DNA from: an uncultured Sulfurovum sp.
GTDB lineage: Bacteria; Campylobacterota; Campylobacteria; Campylobacterales; Sulfurovaceae
NCBI GenBank assembly: GCA_902727905.1
Contig: CACVAR010000210.1
Coordinates: 1-5,462 of the forward strand
Direction of reading: 5' to 3'
DNA length: 5,462 nucleotides
The notes under the pieces are model-generated. The model saw only the letters and a list, made by a program, of their open reading frames with translations, had not been told where the DNA came from and did not search any database. Made by a program: the position numbers and the translations under genes. Of the stretch, positions 1 through 4,514 are shown piece after piece. Positions within the stretch are counted from its first letter, which is position 1, and every line of letters starts with the position of its first letter.

Positions 1-35
1 AGTAATTTTAAAGCTTCTCTAGCTAAGATAACTCC

Positions 36-1475
36 ATGAAATTAAATGAACTTAAAGTAAGCAACCCCTACCTAGCACTCGACCCTGAATTTTATGAGCG
101 TGTCAAACCTGACCCACTTGAAAAAGCCCACCTCATCCATGTTAACAAAACTGTCGCCAAAACTCTTAACATAGATGAAGAAGAATTGGAATCAGAAGAT
201 TTTGTAAGATTACTTAACGGTGAATTTGAAGCTGAAGGTTCTGACCCTTTTGCCATGTGTTATGCAGGTCATCAGTTTGGACATTTTGTACCAAGACTGG
301 GCGATGGTCGTGCCATCAACATTGGAACCATTGACAAGTTTCAACTACAACTAAAAGGTGCTGGTATAACCGAATATTCTCGTATGGGTGATGGACGTGC
401 TGTTCTTCGTTCAAGCATTCGCGAGTACCTCATGAGCGAAGCCATGACCAACTTACGTATTCCTACCACACTTTGTTTGGGAATCATTGGTTCAGAACAT
501 CCTGTAAGCCGTCAAGGCATTGAAGAGACAGGTGCTATCGTTTGTCGTGTTAGTACTTCATGGGTACGTTTTGGTACCTTTGAGTATTTCGCTGCAAATG
601 GTGAGTTTGAAAAATTAAAAGCCTTAGCCGACTACGTCATCAACGAAAACTTCCCTCATATCAACGGACGACCCGACCCGTACAAACTACTTTTTAACGA
701 AGTCATGGTCATTACCTCAAGACTCTTAGCACAATGGATGTCAGTTGGATTTAACCACGGAGTTATGAACACCGACAACATGTCCATAGCAGGTCTCACC
801 ATAGACTATGGACCTTTTGCCTTTTTAGATGACTTTAAACATGGAAACGTTTGTAACCACACCGACACTGAGGGACGCTACTCTTATGAAAGTCAACCTG
901 CTGTTTCCAAGTGGAACTTAGAACGACTCATGAAAGCACTTAGCCCTCTAACCCCTATAGAGGGTATGGAAAAACTTCTTTCTATTTATGACAAAATCTA
1001 TGCTCGTTACACGCACTACTACATGTGTAAAAAGCTTGGACTCGAAGGTACCGTAGAAGGTGACCCAGACCTCATCGATGATATGTACGATATGTTAGAG
1101 AAGTTAAAAGTAGACTACACGCTCTTTTTAAGAACGCTTAGCCACTACAAACACAAAGGTGACCGAAGCGACCTACTCGCCACAGCACTTTATCACGAGC
1201 CTATGAATGAATGGTTAGATGTTTATGATGAGCGTATAAAGTACATCGACCCAACCGAACGTAGAAATCAGATGTTAAATGTAAACCCAAAATATGTTCT
1301 AAAAAACTACATGCTTCAAGAAGGAATTGACGCAGCAGAAAAAGGTGACTTTTCGGTAGTAGATAACCTCTTTAAAATTGCGAAACAACCTTTTGAAGAG
1401 CATCCAGAGTTTGAAAGATGGGCGAAGGCTACGCCTAAAGAGTTTAGGAATCAGAGGCTTTCTTGTTCTTCGTGA
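36..1475 (+). CDS. selO: SelO/YdiU family protein AMPylase (UPF0061 pseudokinase)
   Basis: A 479-residue protein, the usual length for bacterial SelO (E. coli YdiU has 478). The family has a kinase-like fold but moves AMP from ATP onto Ser, Thr or Tyr of target proteins, and is linked to redox homeostasis. Hallmarks are present in order: the YAGHQFGHF block (76-84), two GDGRA motifs (89-93 and 118-122), a QLKGAG block with the nucleotide-binding Lys107, the paired Glu130 in the SIREYL block, and the active-site MNTDN (244-248; probable base Asp247, metal ligand Asn248) with Asp257 of DYGPF. Cys273 in the VCNH motif and Cys477 in the C-terminal SCSS match the cysteine pair reported to form a regulatory disulfide in E. 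coli; Cys477 occupies the selenocysteine position of animal SelO. The N-terminus MKLNELKVSNPYLALDPEFY is typical of the family, which supports ATG 36, although no strong Shine-Dalgarno precedes it. The gene is visibly richer in G+C than the rest of the window. The promoter lies outside. Confidence 0.96.
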   Translation: MKLNELKVSNPYLALDPEFYERVKPDPLEKAHLIHVNKTVAKTLNIDEEELESEDFVRLLNGEFEAEGSDPFAMCYAGHQFGHFVPRLGDGRAINIGTIDKFQLQLKGAGITEYSRMGDGRAVLRSSIREYLMSEAMTNLRIPTTLCLGIIGSEHPVSRQGIEETGAIVCRVSTSWVRFGTFEYFAANGEFEKLKALADYVINENFPHINGRPDPYKLLFNEVMVITSRLLAQWMSVGFNHGVMNTDNMSIAGLTIDYGPFAFLDDFKHGNVCNHTDTEGRYSYESQPAVSKWNLERLMKALSPLTPIEGMEKLLSIYDKIYARYTHYYMCKKLGLEGTVEGDPDLIDDMYDMLEKLKVDYTLFLRTLSHYKHKGDRSDLLATALYHEPMNEWLDVYDERIKYIDPTERRNQMLNVNPKYVLKNYMLQEGIDAAEKGDFSVVDNLFKIAKQPFEEHPEFERWAKATPKEFRNQRLSCSS

Positions 1476-1489
1476 ATTAGATGATCTTA

Positions 1490-1524
1490 AGTCGTTTTTA
1501 GATTGTAATAGTCTTAAAACGATT
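1490..1524. terminator. Hairpin between convergent selO and brnTA, possible bidirectional terminator
   Basis: A 7-bp stem, TCGTTTT (1492-1498) with AAAACGA (1516-1522), continues past one T/T mismatch into a 5-bp inner stem (1500-1504 with 1510-1514, one G-T pair) and a 5-base loop. Two weaker pairs extend the base. It lies in the 53 bases between the selO stop and the end of the minus-strand antitoxin gene, where a shared terminator is expected. It has few G-C pairs, and the T run on the plus strand (1535-1540) is not directly next to the stem, so termination strength is uncertain. Confidence 0.4.
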
Positions 1525-1528
1525 CAAA

Positions 1529-1798
1529 CTATACTTTTTTAGCTGTAAGTCCTTCTTGTAGAAGCATTTTAATAAATGACTGATAAGGGACATCCATACT
1601 GTTAGCTCTCACTTTTAACTCATCAAGCATATCAACAGGTAAACGAATAGAGATACTTTTGGTTGTTTTTTTCAAATTGGGAAAACGTACCGTTTTTACA
1701 TTTGAAGTATCAAAATACTCTGTGGCATCATGATTTTCCCAAAACTCTCGCTCTTCATTTTCATCTTTAAAGGTAGGGATTGTTTTTGTTGTTTTCAT
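1529..1798 (-). CDS. CopG/ribbon-helix-helix antitoxin partner of BrnT
   Basis: An 89-residue protein resembling the CopG-type antitoxins of type II toxin-antitoxin systems that sit downstream of BrnT toxins. The N-terminal part (8-43) carries the family pattern IPTFKDENEEREFWENHD...TEYFD...VRFPNLK, a likely toxin-wrapping segment. The C-terminal part (44-86) is a ribbon-helix-helix DNA-binding domain, with strand KSISIRLP (47-54), helix MLDELKVRANSMD and helix PYQSFIKMLLQEGL. The protein is expected to neutralise BrnT and, alone or in complex, to repress the operon. Its ATG lies inside the toxin gene (32-base overlap), with an AAGGAG ribosome site (1810-1815) ten bases upstream, so the two are translated from one message in toxin-first order, as in Brucella brnTA. 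The fold is clear. I leave the symbol empty because the sequence looks more like the CopG-antitoxin Pfam family than BrnA in the strict sense. Confidence 0.9.
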   Translation of the reverse strand: MKTTKTIPTFKDENEEREFWENHDATEYFDTSNVKTVRFPNLKKTTKSISIRLPVDMLDELKVRANSMDVPYQSFIKMLLQEGLTAKKV

Positions 1799-2054
1799 AA
1801 AAGTTCTTCTCCTTTTTTGTCATTTCTCTTGCTGAAATAACACGTATTAAATTATTGCGTACGGTAAATACAACCATGATTTTGTTATTTTTATTGTCTC
1901 TACCAAATACAACACATCGGCACTCATCTTCAGAGTGCTGAAAATCTTCAACTATAAGCAGAGGTTCATTAAAAAATACCTCTTCTATATAAACATTACC
2001 ATCATCCCAGTCAAAACCAGTTAATGCTTCTGCATCTAAACAGTCAAACTCCAT
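1767..2054 (-). CDS. brnT: BrnT-family (DUF497) toxin, apparently lacking part of the first helix
   Basis: A 95-residue protein of the BrnT/DUF497 family, RelE-fold ribonuclease toxins that cut mRNA and inhibit translation. Recognisable parts are FDWDDGN (14-20), the EEVFFNEPLLIVEDFQHSED block starting near residue 24, a strand block CRCVVFGRDNKNNKIMVVFTVR and the C-terminal signature LIRVISAREMTKKEKNFYE. From memory of the family, the segment after FDWDxGN normally contains a helix with a KN..KHGV-like motif before EEVFF. Here GN is followed directly by VYIEEVFF, so about 10-14 residues seem to be missing in frame, which may weaken or abolish toxicity. There is also a 13-residue lead (MEFDCLDAEALTG) before the usual FDWD start. 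The ATG at 2054 has an AAGG ribosome site about nine bases upstream and a TATAAT box at 2082-2077. The gene overlaps the antitoxin gene by 32 bases. Family call is firm; activity is uncertain. Confidence 0.88.
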   Translation of the reverse strand: MEFDCLDAEALTGFDWDDGNVYIEEVFFNEPLLIVEDFQHSEDECRCVVFGRDNKNNKIMVVFTVRNNLIRVISAREMTKKEKNFYENNKNNPYL

Positions 2055-2066
2055 ATTTTGCCTTTT

Positions 2067-2085
2067 GTATATGGTTATTATATAC
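2067..2085 (-). promoter_or_regulatory. Promoter and operator-like inverted repeat of the brnT-antitoxin operon
   Basis: On the minus strand a TATAAT box (2082-2077) lies 22 bases before the brnT ATG, giving a short leader of about 15 bases. A perfect 6-bp inverted repeat, GTATAT (2067-2072) and ATATAC (2080-2085) with a 7-base spacer, encloses and overlaps this box. Ribbon-helix-helix antitoxins usually repress their own operon by binding such repeats over the promoter, so this is the likely operator. No good -35 box is seen, as is common in Campylobacterota. Confidence 0.5.
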
Positions 2086-2103
2086 GATAGGCTTTAAAAA
2101 TAG

Positions 2104-2364
2104 ATAAATATATTTGACACAGATGAAGAAAAAGCTTGGATAATTAGCGAACCAGACCCCATAGAAGCCATAAAACTTCGTATGGAACAGATGCATCTAA
2201 AGCAACAAGACCTTGTGCCTTACATTGGAAACAAAAGCAAAGTATCTGAAGTTTTAAATCGTAAAGTTGGACTCTCTTTAAATATAATTTATAATTTGGC
2301 TAAAGGATTACATTTACCTTTGGAAGTTTTGGTTCAACCTATGGAGAAGATGAAAGTAGGTTAA
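2104..2364 (+). pseudogene. higA: 5'-truncated HigA-type XRE antitoxin remnant
   Basis: The open frame after TAG at 2101 encodes 86 residues that match the central and C-terminal part of HigA antitoxins: a SEPDPIEAIKLRMEQM block, the helix-turn-helix KQQDLVPYIGNKSKVSEVLN with following LNRKVGLSLNIIYNLAKGL, and the ending LPLEVLV. Known HigA proteins of this type have some 40 or more further residues before the DPIEAI motif. Those codons, and any HigB toxin gene, are absent. No ATG, GTG or TTG occurs in frame before ATG 2182, which falls in the middle of a conserved helix and has no Shine-Dalgarno sequence. The gene is therefore probably a remnant, although a 60-residue HTH peptide from 2182 cannot be excluded. 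The break point lies next to the brnT promoter, which suggests that the brnT operon or a linked deletion replaced higB and the 5' part of higA. Confidence 0.75.
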
Positions 2365-2367
2365 TGT

Positions 2368-2423
2368 GGGTTAGGATGTTGGGAACCAGTAAAGTATTAC
2401 TTGCCATTACGTTCACCTAACCC
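2368..2423. repeat. Imperfect long hairpin downstream of the higA remnant
   Basis: Perfect 8-bp arms GGGTTAGG (2368-2375) and CCTAACCC (2416-2423) enclose two further nested pairings: GAAC (2383-2386) with GTTC (2411-2414), and AGTAA (2388-2392) with TTACT (2397-2401) around a 4-base loop. It begins 3 bases after the higA stop codon. No T run follows it, so it is not a typical terminator. It may be an old 3' RNA structure or part of a small repeat element; function unknown. Confidence 0.45.
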
Positions 2424-2482
2424 CTATATTTCAGACGAACATAATTTAGAGATTTTTAGTACGGCACTTAATTTTATATTTT

Positions 2483-2522
2483 AAAAATGGGGCTAGACTA
2501 GTTTCGCCCCTTCTTTTATTTT
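2483..2522. terminator. Rho-independent terminator, GC stem with T tract, possibly bidirectional
   Basis: The stem GGGGC (2489-2493) pairs with GCCCC (2506-2510), and three weaker inner pairs are possible around the CTAG centre. On the plus strand it is followed by TTCTTTTATTTT (2511-2522). On the minus strand the same stem is followed by a short T run (complement of the As at 2483-2487). This is the clearest terminator in the window. It would end transcription coming through the higA remnant and insulate the repeat-protein gene downstream. Confidence 0.7.
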
Positions 2523-2571
2523 AACTGGAAATGTTTAAGCTCCCTTCTCTAAATAAGTGTTAGCGTAAAAA

Positions 2572-2602
2572 TTCAGAACTCAGTTCTGATAATGTTCAGA
2601 AC
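2572..2602. promoter_or_regulatory. Operator-like 17-bp palindrome with a third half-site
   Basis: TCAGAACT-C-AGTTCTGA (2573-2589) is a perfect inverted repeat with 8-bp arms. Thirteen bases after it ends, most of the arm returns: TTCAGAAC occurs at 2572-2579 and again at 2595-2602. A -10-like GATAAT (2588-2593) lies between the palindrome and the extra half-site. The arrangement looks like a repressor operator over a promoter. The regulator is unknown. The only candidate DNA-binding proteins in the window are the minus-strand ribbon-helix-helix antitoxin and the broken HigA. A 1-base loop makes an RNA hairpin unlikely. Confidence 0.45.
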
Positions 2603-2696
2603 CTCTACCCTATTACTTCTTAATATAAAAATTAGCTCACTATTTAATCTTATATTTAAATGACAATTTGACACTTCTTTCTTTACTTAAACAAAA

Positions 2697-2709
2697 TATA
2701 ATATATAAT
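2697..2709 (+). promoter_or_regulatory. AT-rich promoter of the repeat/SH3 gene
   Basis: Two TATAAT hexamers overlap an AT-only stretch at 2697-2702 and 2704-2709, 38-50 bases before the ATG at 2747. A TTGACA at 2668-2673 is 23 or 30 bases from them, too far to be a normal -35 partner, but Campylobacterota promoters often need only a -10 box after T-rich DNA, which is present here. The ribosome site GGAG (2739-2742) ends four bases before the ATG, a little close but usable. The rest of 2603-2696 shows no gene. Confidence 0.5.
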
Positions 2710-2746
2710 ATAACTACTATAAAAAATTATATTCTTTTGGAGCTTC

Positions 2747-3838
2747 ATGAGTCAGTTTGAAAATATCTCACATACATTAAAAAATTATGAATCTATATTA
2801 AGTAATAGCCCATTGCAAAGCTCTTTAGATAGGATGAGAGAACTTTCTTCTATAGGAACTACTGCCTCAGAGATGTTGAACCCTATAGATTTGGGTATTA
2901 ATTCTTTTTCAGAAAATTTTGAGGCACTAGCCAACGGAATTAACCCTCTTGAAATTGATAAAATCTCTTCTTATGAGGCTATGCTTGGTAATAGTCATCC
3001 ATTTCAAAGCCACTTGGATAAGATACAGGAATTTTCCTCTATAGGCATGACTGCTTCAGAAATGATAAATCCTATGGATTGGGGTATCAACTCTTTTTCA
3101 GAAAGTTTTGAAGCATTGACTAAAGGAGTTAACCCTCTTGAAATTGATAAAATCTCTTCTTATGAGGCTATACTTGGTAATAGTCATCCATTTCAAAGCC
3201 ACTTGGATAAGATACAGGAATTTTCCTCTTTTGAAGCTATCACCTCTGATATACTCAACCCAATTGATTTAGAAATATCAACAGTTTTAGGTGATTTACA
3301 AAAAAGTAATAATTTATATGAAGAGCTATTTGAAACTTTTTCAAAAGAGCCTTTATCTGTTTTAAACCCTAACTACAAACCTTCACAAGATGAAGTAATT
3401 ACAGCTTTAGAAGTAATTAGAAAAGAAGATGAAACTTCTATTTTTGAAAGGTTTAGCAAACTTTCTCCTCATGCTAAATTTATGGCTATTGCAATTCTTG
3501 GTTTATTTGTCGACTTTCTAGTCAATATTTTTTCTGCATATGCTTTTGAATATATAAAAAAAGAACTGAACCTATTTCCAAGTCAAGAATTAAAGCAAAT
3601 TAAAAAATTAAACTTGCCAATTGATACTACTTATTATAGATTTACTACAGCAGAAATTTTAAATGTTAGAAGTAAACCATCTACAACAAAGTCAGACATT
3701 ATAGGACAACTGAAGATGGGTAGTATAGTTGAGATTATAGATAAAAAAAGAAACTGGATTAAAGTTTTATACAAACAAGGTGATGTTTCAATTAAAGGGT
3801 GGGTTTTTACTCGTTATACTCGTAAGTTTAAAAACTAA
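2747..3838 (+). CDS. Repeat-containing single-pass membrane protein with C-terminal SH3 domain, function unknown
   Basis: A 363-residue protein I cannot assign to a named family. Residues 14-180 are nearly three tandem repeats of 62-63 residues (14-75, 76-138, 139-about 180), each beginning with YE and including L..I.EFSSIG..ASEM.NP.D.GINSFSE.FEAL..G.NPLEIDK; they look mainly helical. Residues 185-240 form a charged linker. Residues about 244-265 (FMAIAILGLFVDFLVNIFSAYA) are one clear membrane segment. Residues about 298-361 are a bacterial SH3-like domain, with ILNVRSKPS, IIGQLKMGSIVEII, NWIKVLY and GWVFTRYT as its usual strands. There is no N-terminal signal peptide. Lysines flank both sides of the membrane segment, so whether the SH3 domain is periplasmic (a possible wall ligand) or cytoplasmic cannot be read. 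It stands as a single gene between a terminator and a TA module, with very AT-rich codon use. A surface, wall-sensing or defence role is speculation. Confidence 0.85.
   Translation: MSQFENISHTLKNYESILSNSPLQSSLDRMRELSSIGTTASEMLNPIDLGINSFSENFEALANGINPLEIDKISSYEAMLGNSHPFQSHLDKIQEFSSIGMTASEMINPMDWGINSFSESFEALTKGVNPLEIDKISSYEAILGNSHPFQSHLDKIQEFSSFEAITSDILNPIDLEISTVLGDLQKSNNLYEELFETFSKEPLSVLNPNYKPSQDEVITALEVIRKEDETSIFERFSKLSPHAKFMAIAILGLFVDFLVNIFSAYAFEYIKKELNLFPSQELKQIKKLNLPIDTTYYRFTTAEILNVRSKPSTTKSDIIGQLKMGSIVEIIDKKRNWIKVLYKQGDVSIKGWVFTRYTRKFKN
2786..3286 (+). repeat. Tandem coding repeats (189-base unit) in the SH3 gene
   Basis: The unit positions are 2786-2971, 2972-3160 and 3161-about 3286 (last copy incomplete). 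Copies 2 and 3 share a tract offset by 189 bases, 2940-3040 against 3129-3229, with a single mismatch in 101 bases (G2983/A3172, changing Met to Ile). Outside it the copies diverge at once, and copy 1 differs more and is one codon shorter. This mosaic pattern suggests recent duplication or gene conversion, and the repeat number may vary between strains. Confidence 0.9.
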
Positions 3839-3867
3839 GAATATAGTTTTCAGTATTATTTTTAAAG

Positions 3868-3953
3868 AAAATAGGTAACTGATGTTCATAAACAAGAACA
3901 AATTAGAGCTTATCTTACAGTAGGTGCTGCTGTTTTAAGCTTTTACCTATTTT
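3868..3953. repeat. Inverted-repeat element with inner stems before the DUF4258 module
   Basis: Perfect 11-bp arms AAAATAGGTAA (3868-3878) and TTACCTATTTT (3943-3953) lie 64 bases apart. Between them are a 5-bp hairpin (TGTTC 3883-3887 with GAACA 3896-3900) and a stronger one: AGCTTA (3907-3912) with TAAGCT (3936-3941), continuing inside to a 7-bp stem 3917-3923 with 3927-3933 (one G-T pair) and a 3-base loop. As RNA or single-stranded DNA this gives a three-way junction. It could be a miniature element, a structured 3' end for the upstream gene, or operator half-sites. An open frame crosses the same bases (see findings), so chance cannot be excluded. Confidence 0.4.
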
Positions 3954-3957
3954 AAGA

Positions 3958-3963
3958 TATAAT
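3958..3963 (+). promoter_or_regulatory. TATAAT -10 box of the DUF4258/zinc-finger operon
   Basis: A perfect TATAAT ends 30 bases before the TTG start of the DUF4258 gene, giving a leader of roughly 24 bases. No recognisable -35 box is found at the normal distance. The right arm of the preceding inverted repeat (3943-3953) lies just upstream in the spacer, where a bound regulator could block polymerase. Confidence 0.55.
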
Positions 3964-3993
3964 CGATAAAAAGATACTAGCAAAAGGATAAGT

Positions 3994-4266
3994 TTGGAAT
4001 ATATCTATAGAGTTCATGCGATTGAAAGAATGTTCCAACGAGATATTTATGAGAACCAAGTAGAAAAGGTAATAGAACATGGTGAAGTCATTGAAAGTTA
4101 TCGTGATGATAAACCTTATCCCTCTTTTTTAGTATTGGGTTATGTTGATGGTGTAGCTTTACATGTTGTTTATGCAAAAGATGATAAGAACAATATCATC
4201 GTAATTACAACCTATAGACCAAATGTCAATAAATGGAAAAATGATTTTAAAACAAGAAAGGTATAA
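3994..4266 (+). CDS. DUF4258 protein, probable toxin of a type II TA module
   Basis: A 90-residue protein with the pattern of the DUF4258 family: HAIERMFQRDI (8-18), a conserved acidic/YPS segment (38-44) followed by FLVLGY, LHVVYA (56-61), and the end block IVITTYRPNVNKWKNDFKTRK. Members are small, probably RelE-like proteins, often encoded just ahead of an MqsA/YgiT-type zinc-finger gene, as here, and are thought to be RNase toxins; the specific target is not known to me. His8, Arg12, Arg16 and Arg75 are candidate functional residues by conservation, not by proof. The start is TTG: AAAGGA (3983-3988) lies five bases before it, the frame has no ATG until the ERM motif (Met13), and that start would lose the HAIER motif. 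The stop codon overlaps nothing but is one base from the antitoxin ATG, so the pair is co-translated. Confidence 0.85.
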   Translation: MEYIYRVHAIERMFQRDIYENQVEKVIEHGEVIESYRDDKPYPSFLVLGYVDGVALHVVYAKDDKNNIIVITTYRPNVNKWKNDFKTRKV

Positions 4267-4267
4267 A

Positions 4268-4501
4268 ATGAAATGTACAATTTGTAAACATGGTGAAACA
4301 GTTGATGGTTTCACAACTGTTACCTTAGAAAAAAATGGAGCAACCATTGTTTTTCAACAAGTACCAGCTTTGGTTTGTGATAACTGTGGTGAAAAATATG
4401 TAAGAGGAGAAATTACATCAGCCCTTTTAAAGAAAAGTCGAGAGATTATTGCTAGTGGTGTAAAGGTAGATATTCGAGATTACCAACTGAATGTAGCATA
4501 G
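4268..4501 (+). CDS. YgiT/MqsA-type zinc-finger protein, probable antitoxin
   Basis: A 77-residue protein from the ATG at 4268. Cys3-x2-Cys6 and Cys37-x2-Cys40 (MKCTICKHG...ALVCDNCGEKY) form the zinc-binding domain found at the N-terminus of MqsA and in the YgiT-type finger family. The strand segment between them (TVTLEKNGATIVFQQVPALVC) is typical. The protein ends soon after, at KKSREIIASGVKVDIRDYQLNVA, and so lacks the C-terminal XRE helix-turn-helix that full-length MqsA uses to bind DNA. It probably neutralises the DUF4258 protein directly; self-repression through DNA binding is doubtful. The frame stays open upstream to an ATG at 4223, but the start at 4268 puts MKC at the family's usual N-terminus and has AAGG (4258-4261) six bases before it. 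Only one base separates it from the toxin stop. Confidence 0.88.
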   Translation: MKCTICKHGETVDGFTTVTLEKNGATIVFQQVPALVCDNCGEKYVRGEITSALLKKSREIIASGVKVDIRDYQLNVA

Positions 4502-4514
4502 ACCACATACATAA

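Noticed and set aside
2114..2119. TTGACA as a -35 box for a plus-strand promoter
   Set aside because: It lies within codons of the preserved HigA frame (FDTDEE), and no -10 box follows at a proper distance.
2182..2364. Independent 60-residue HTH regulator starting at ATG 2182
   Set aside because: The frame is open and family-like for 26 codons before this ATG, and no ribosome site precedes it; a truncated higA explains it better.
2786..3286. CRISPR-like array
   Set aside because: The repeats are a 189-base coding unit in frame, not short repeats with unique spacers.
2368..3953. Integron attC sites suggested by the two inverted repeats near TA genes
   Set aside because: The order of the arms is wrong (GTTAGG comes before CCTAAC), the second repeat lacks the AAC/GTT core, and the genes do not all point the same way as cassettes would.
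4223..4267. Upstream ATG adding 15 residues to the zinc-finger protein
   Set aside because: It lies inside the toxin gene, gives a lysine-rich lead not seen before the MKCxxC start of the family, and the ATG at 4268 has a well-placed AAGG.
4159..4347. 62-residue minus-strand open frame across the DUF4258/zinc-finger junction
   Set aside because: It lies opposite two well-supported genes, resembles no family and has no ribosome site of its own; it is a shadow frame.
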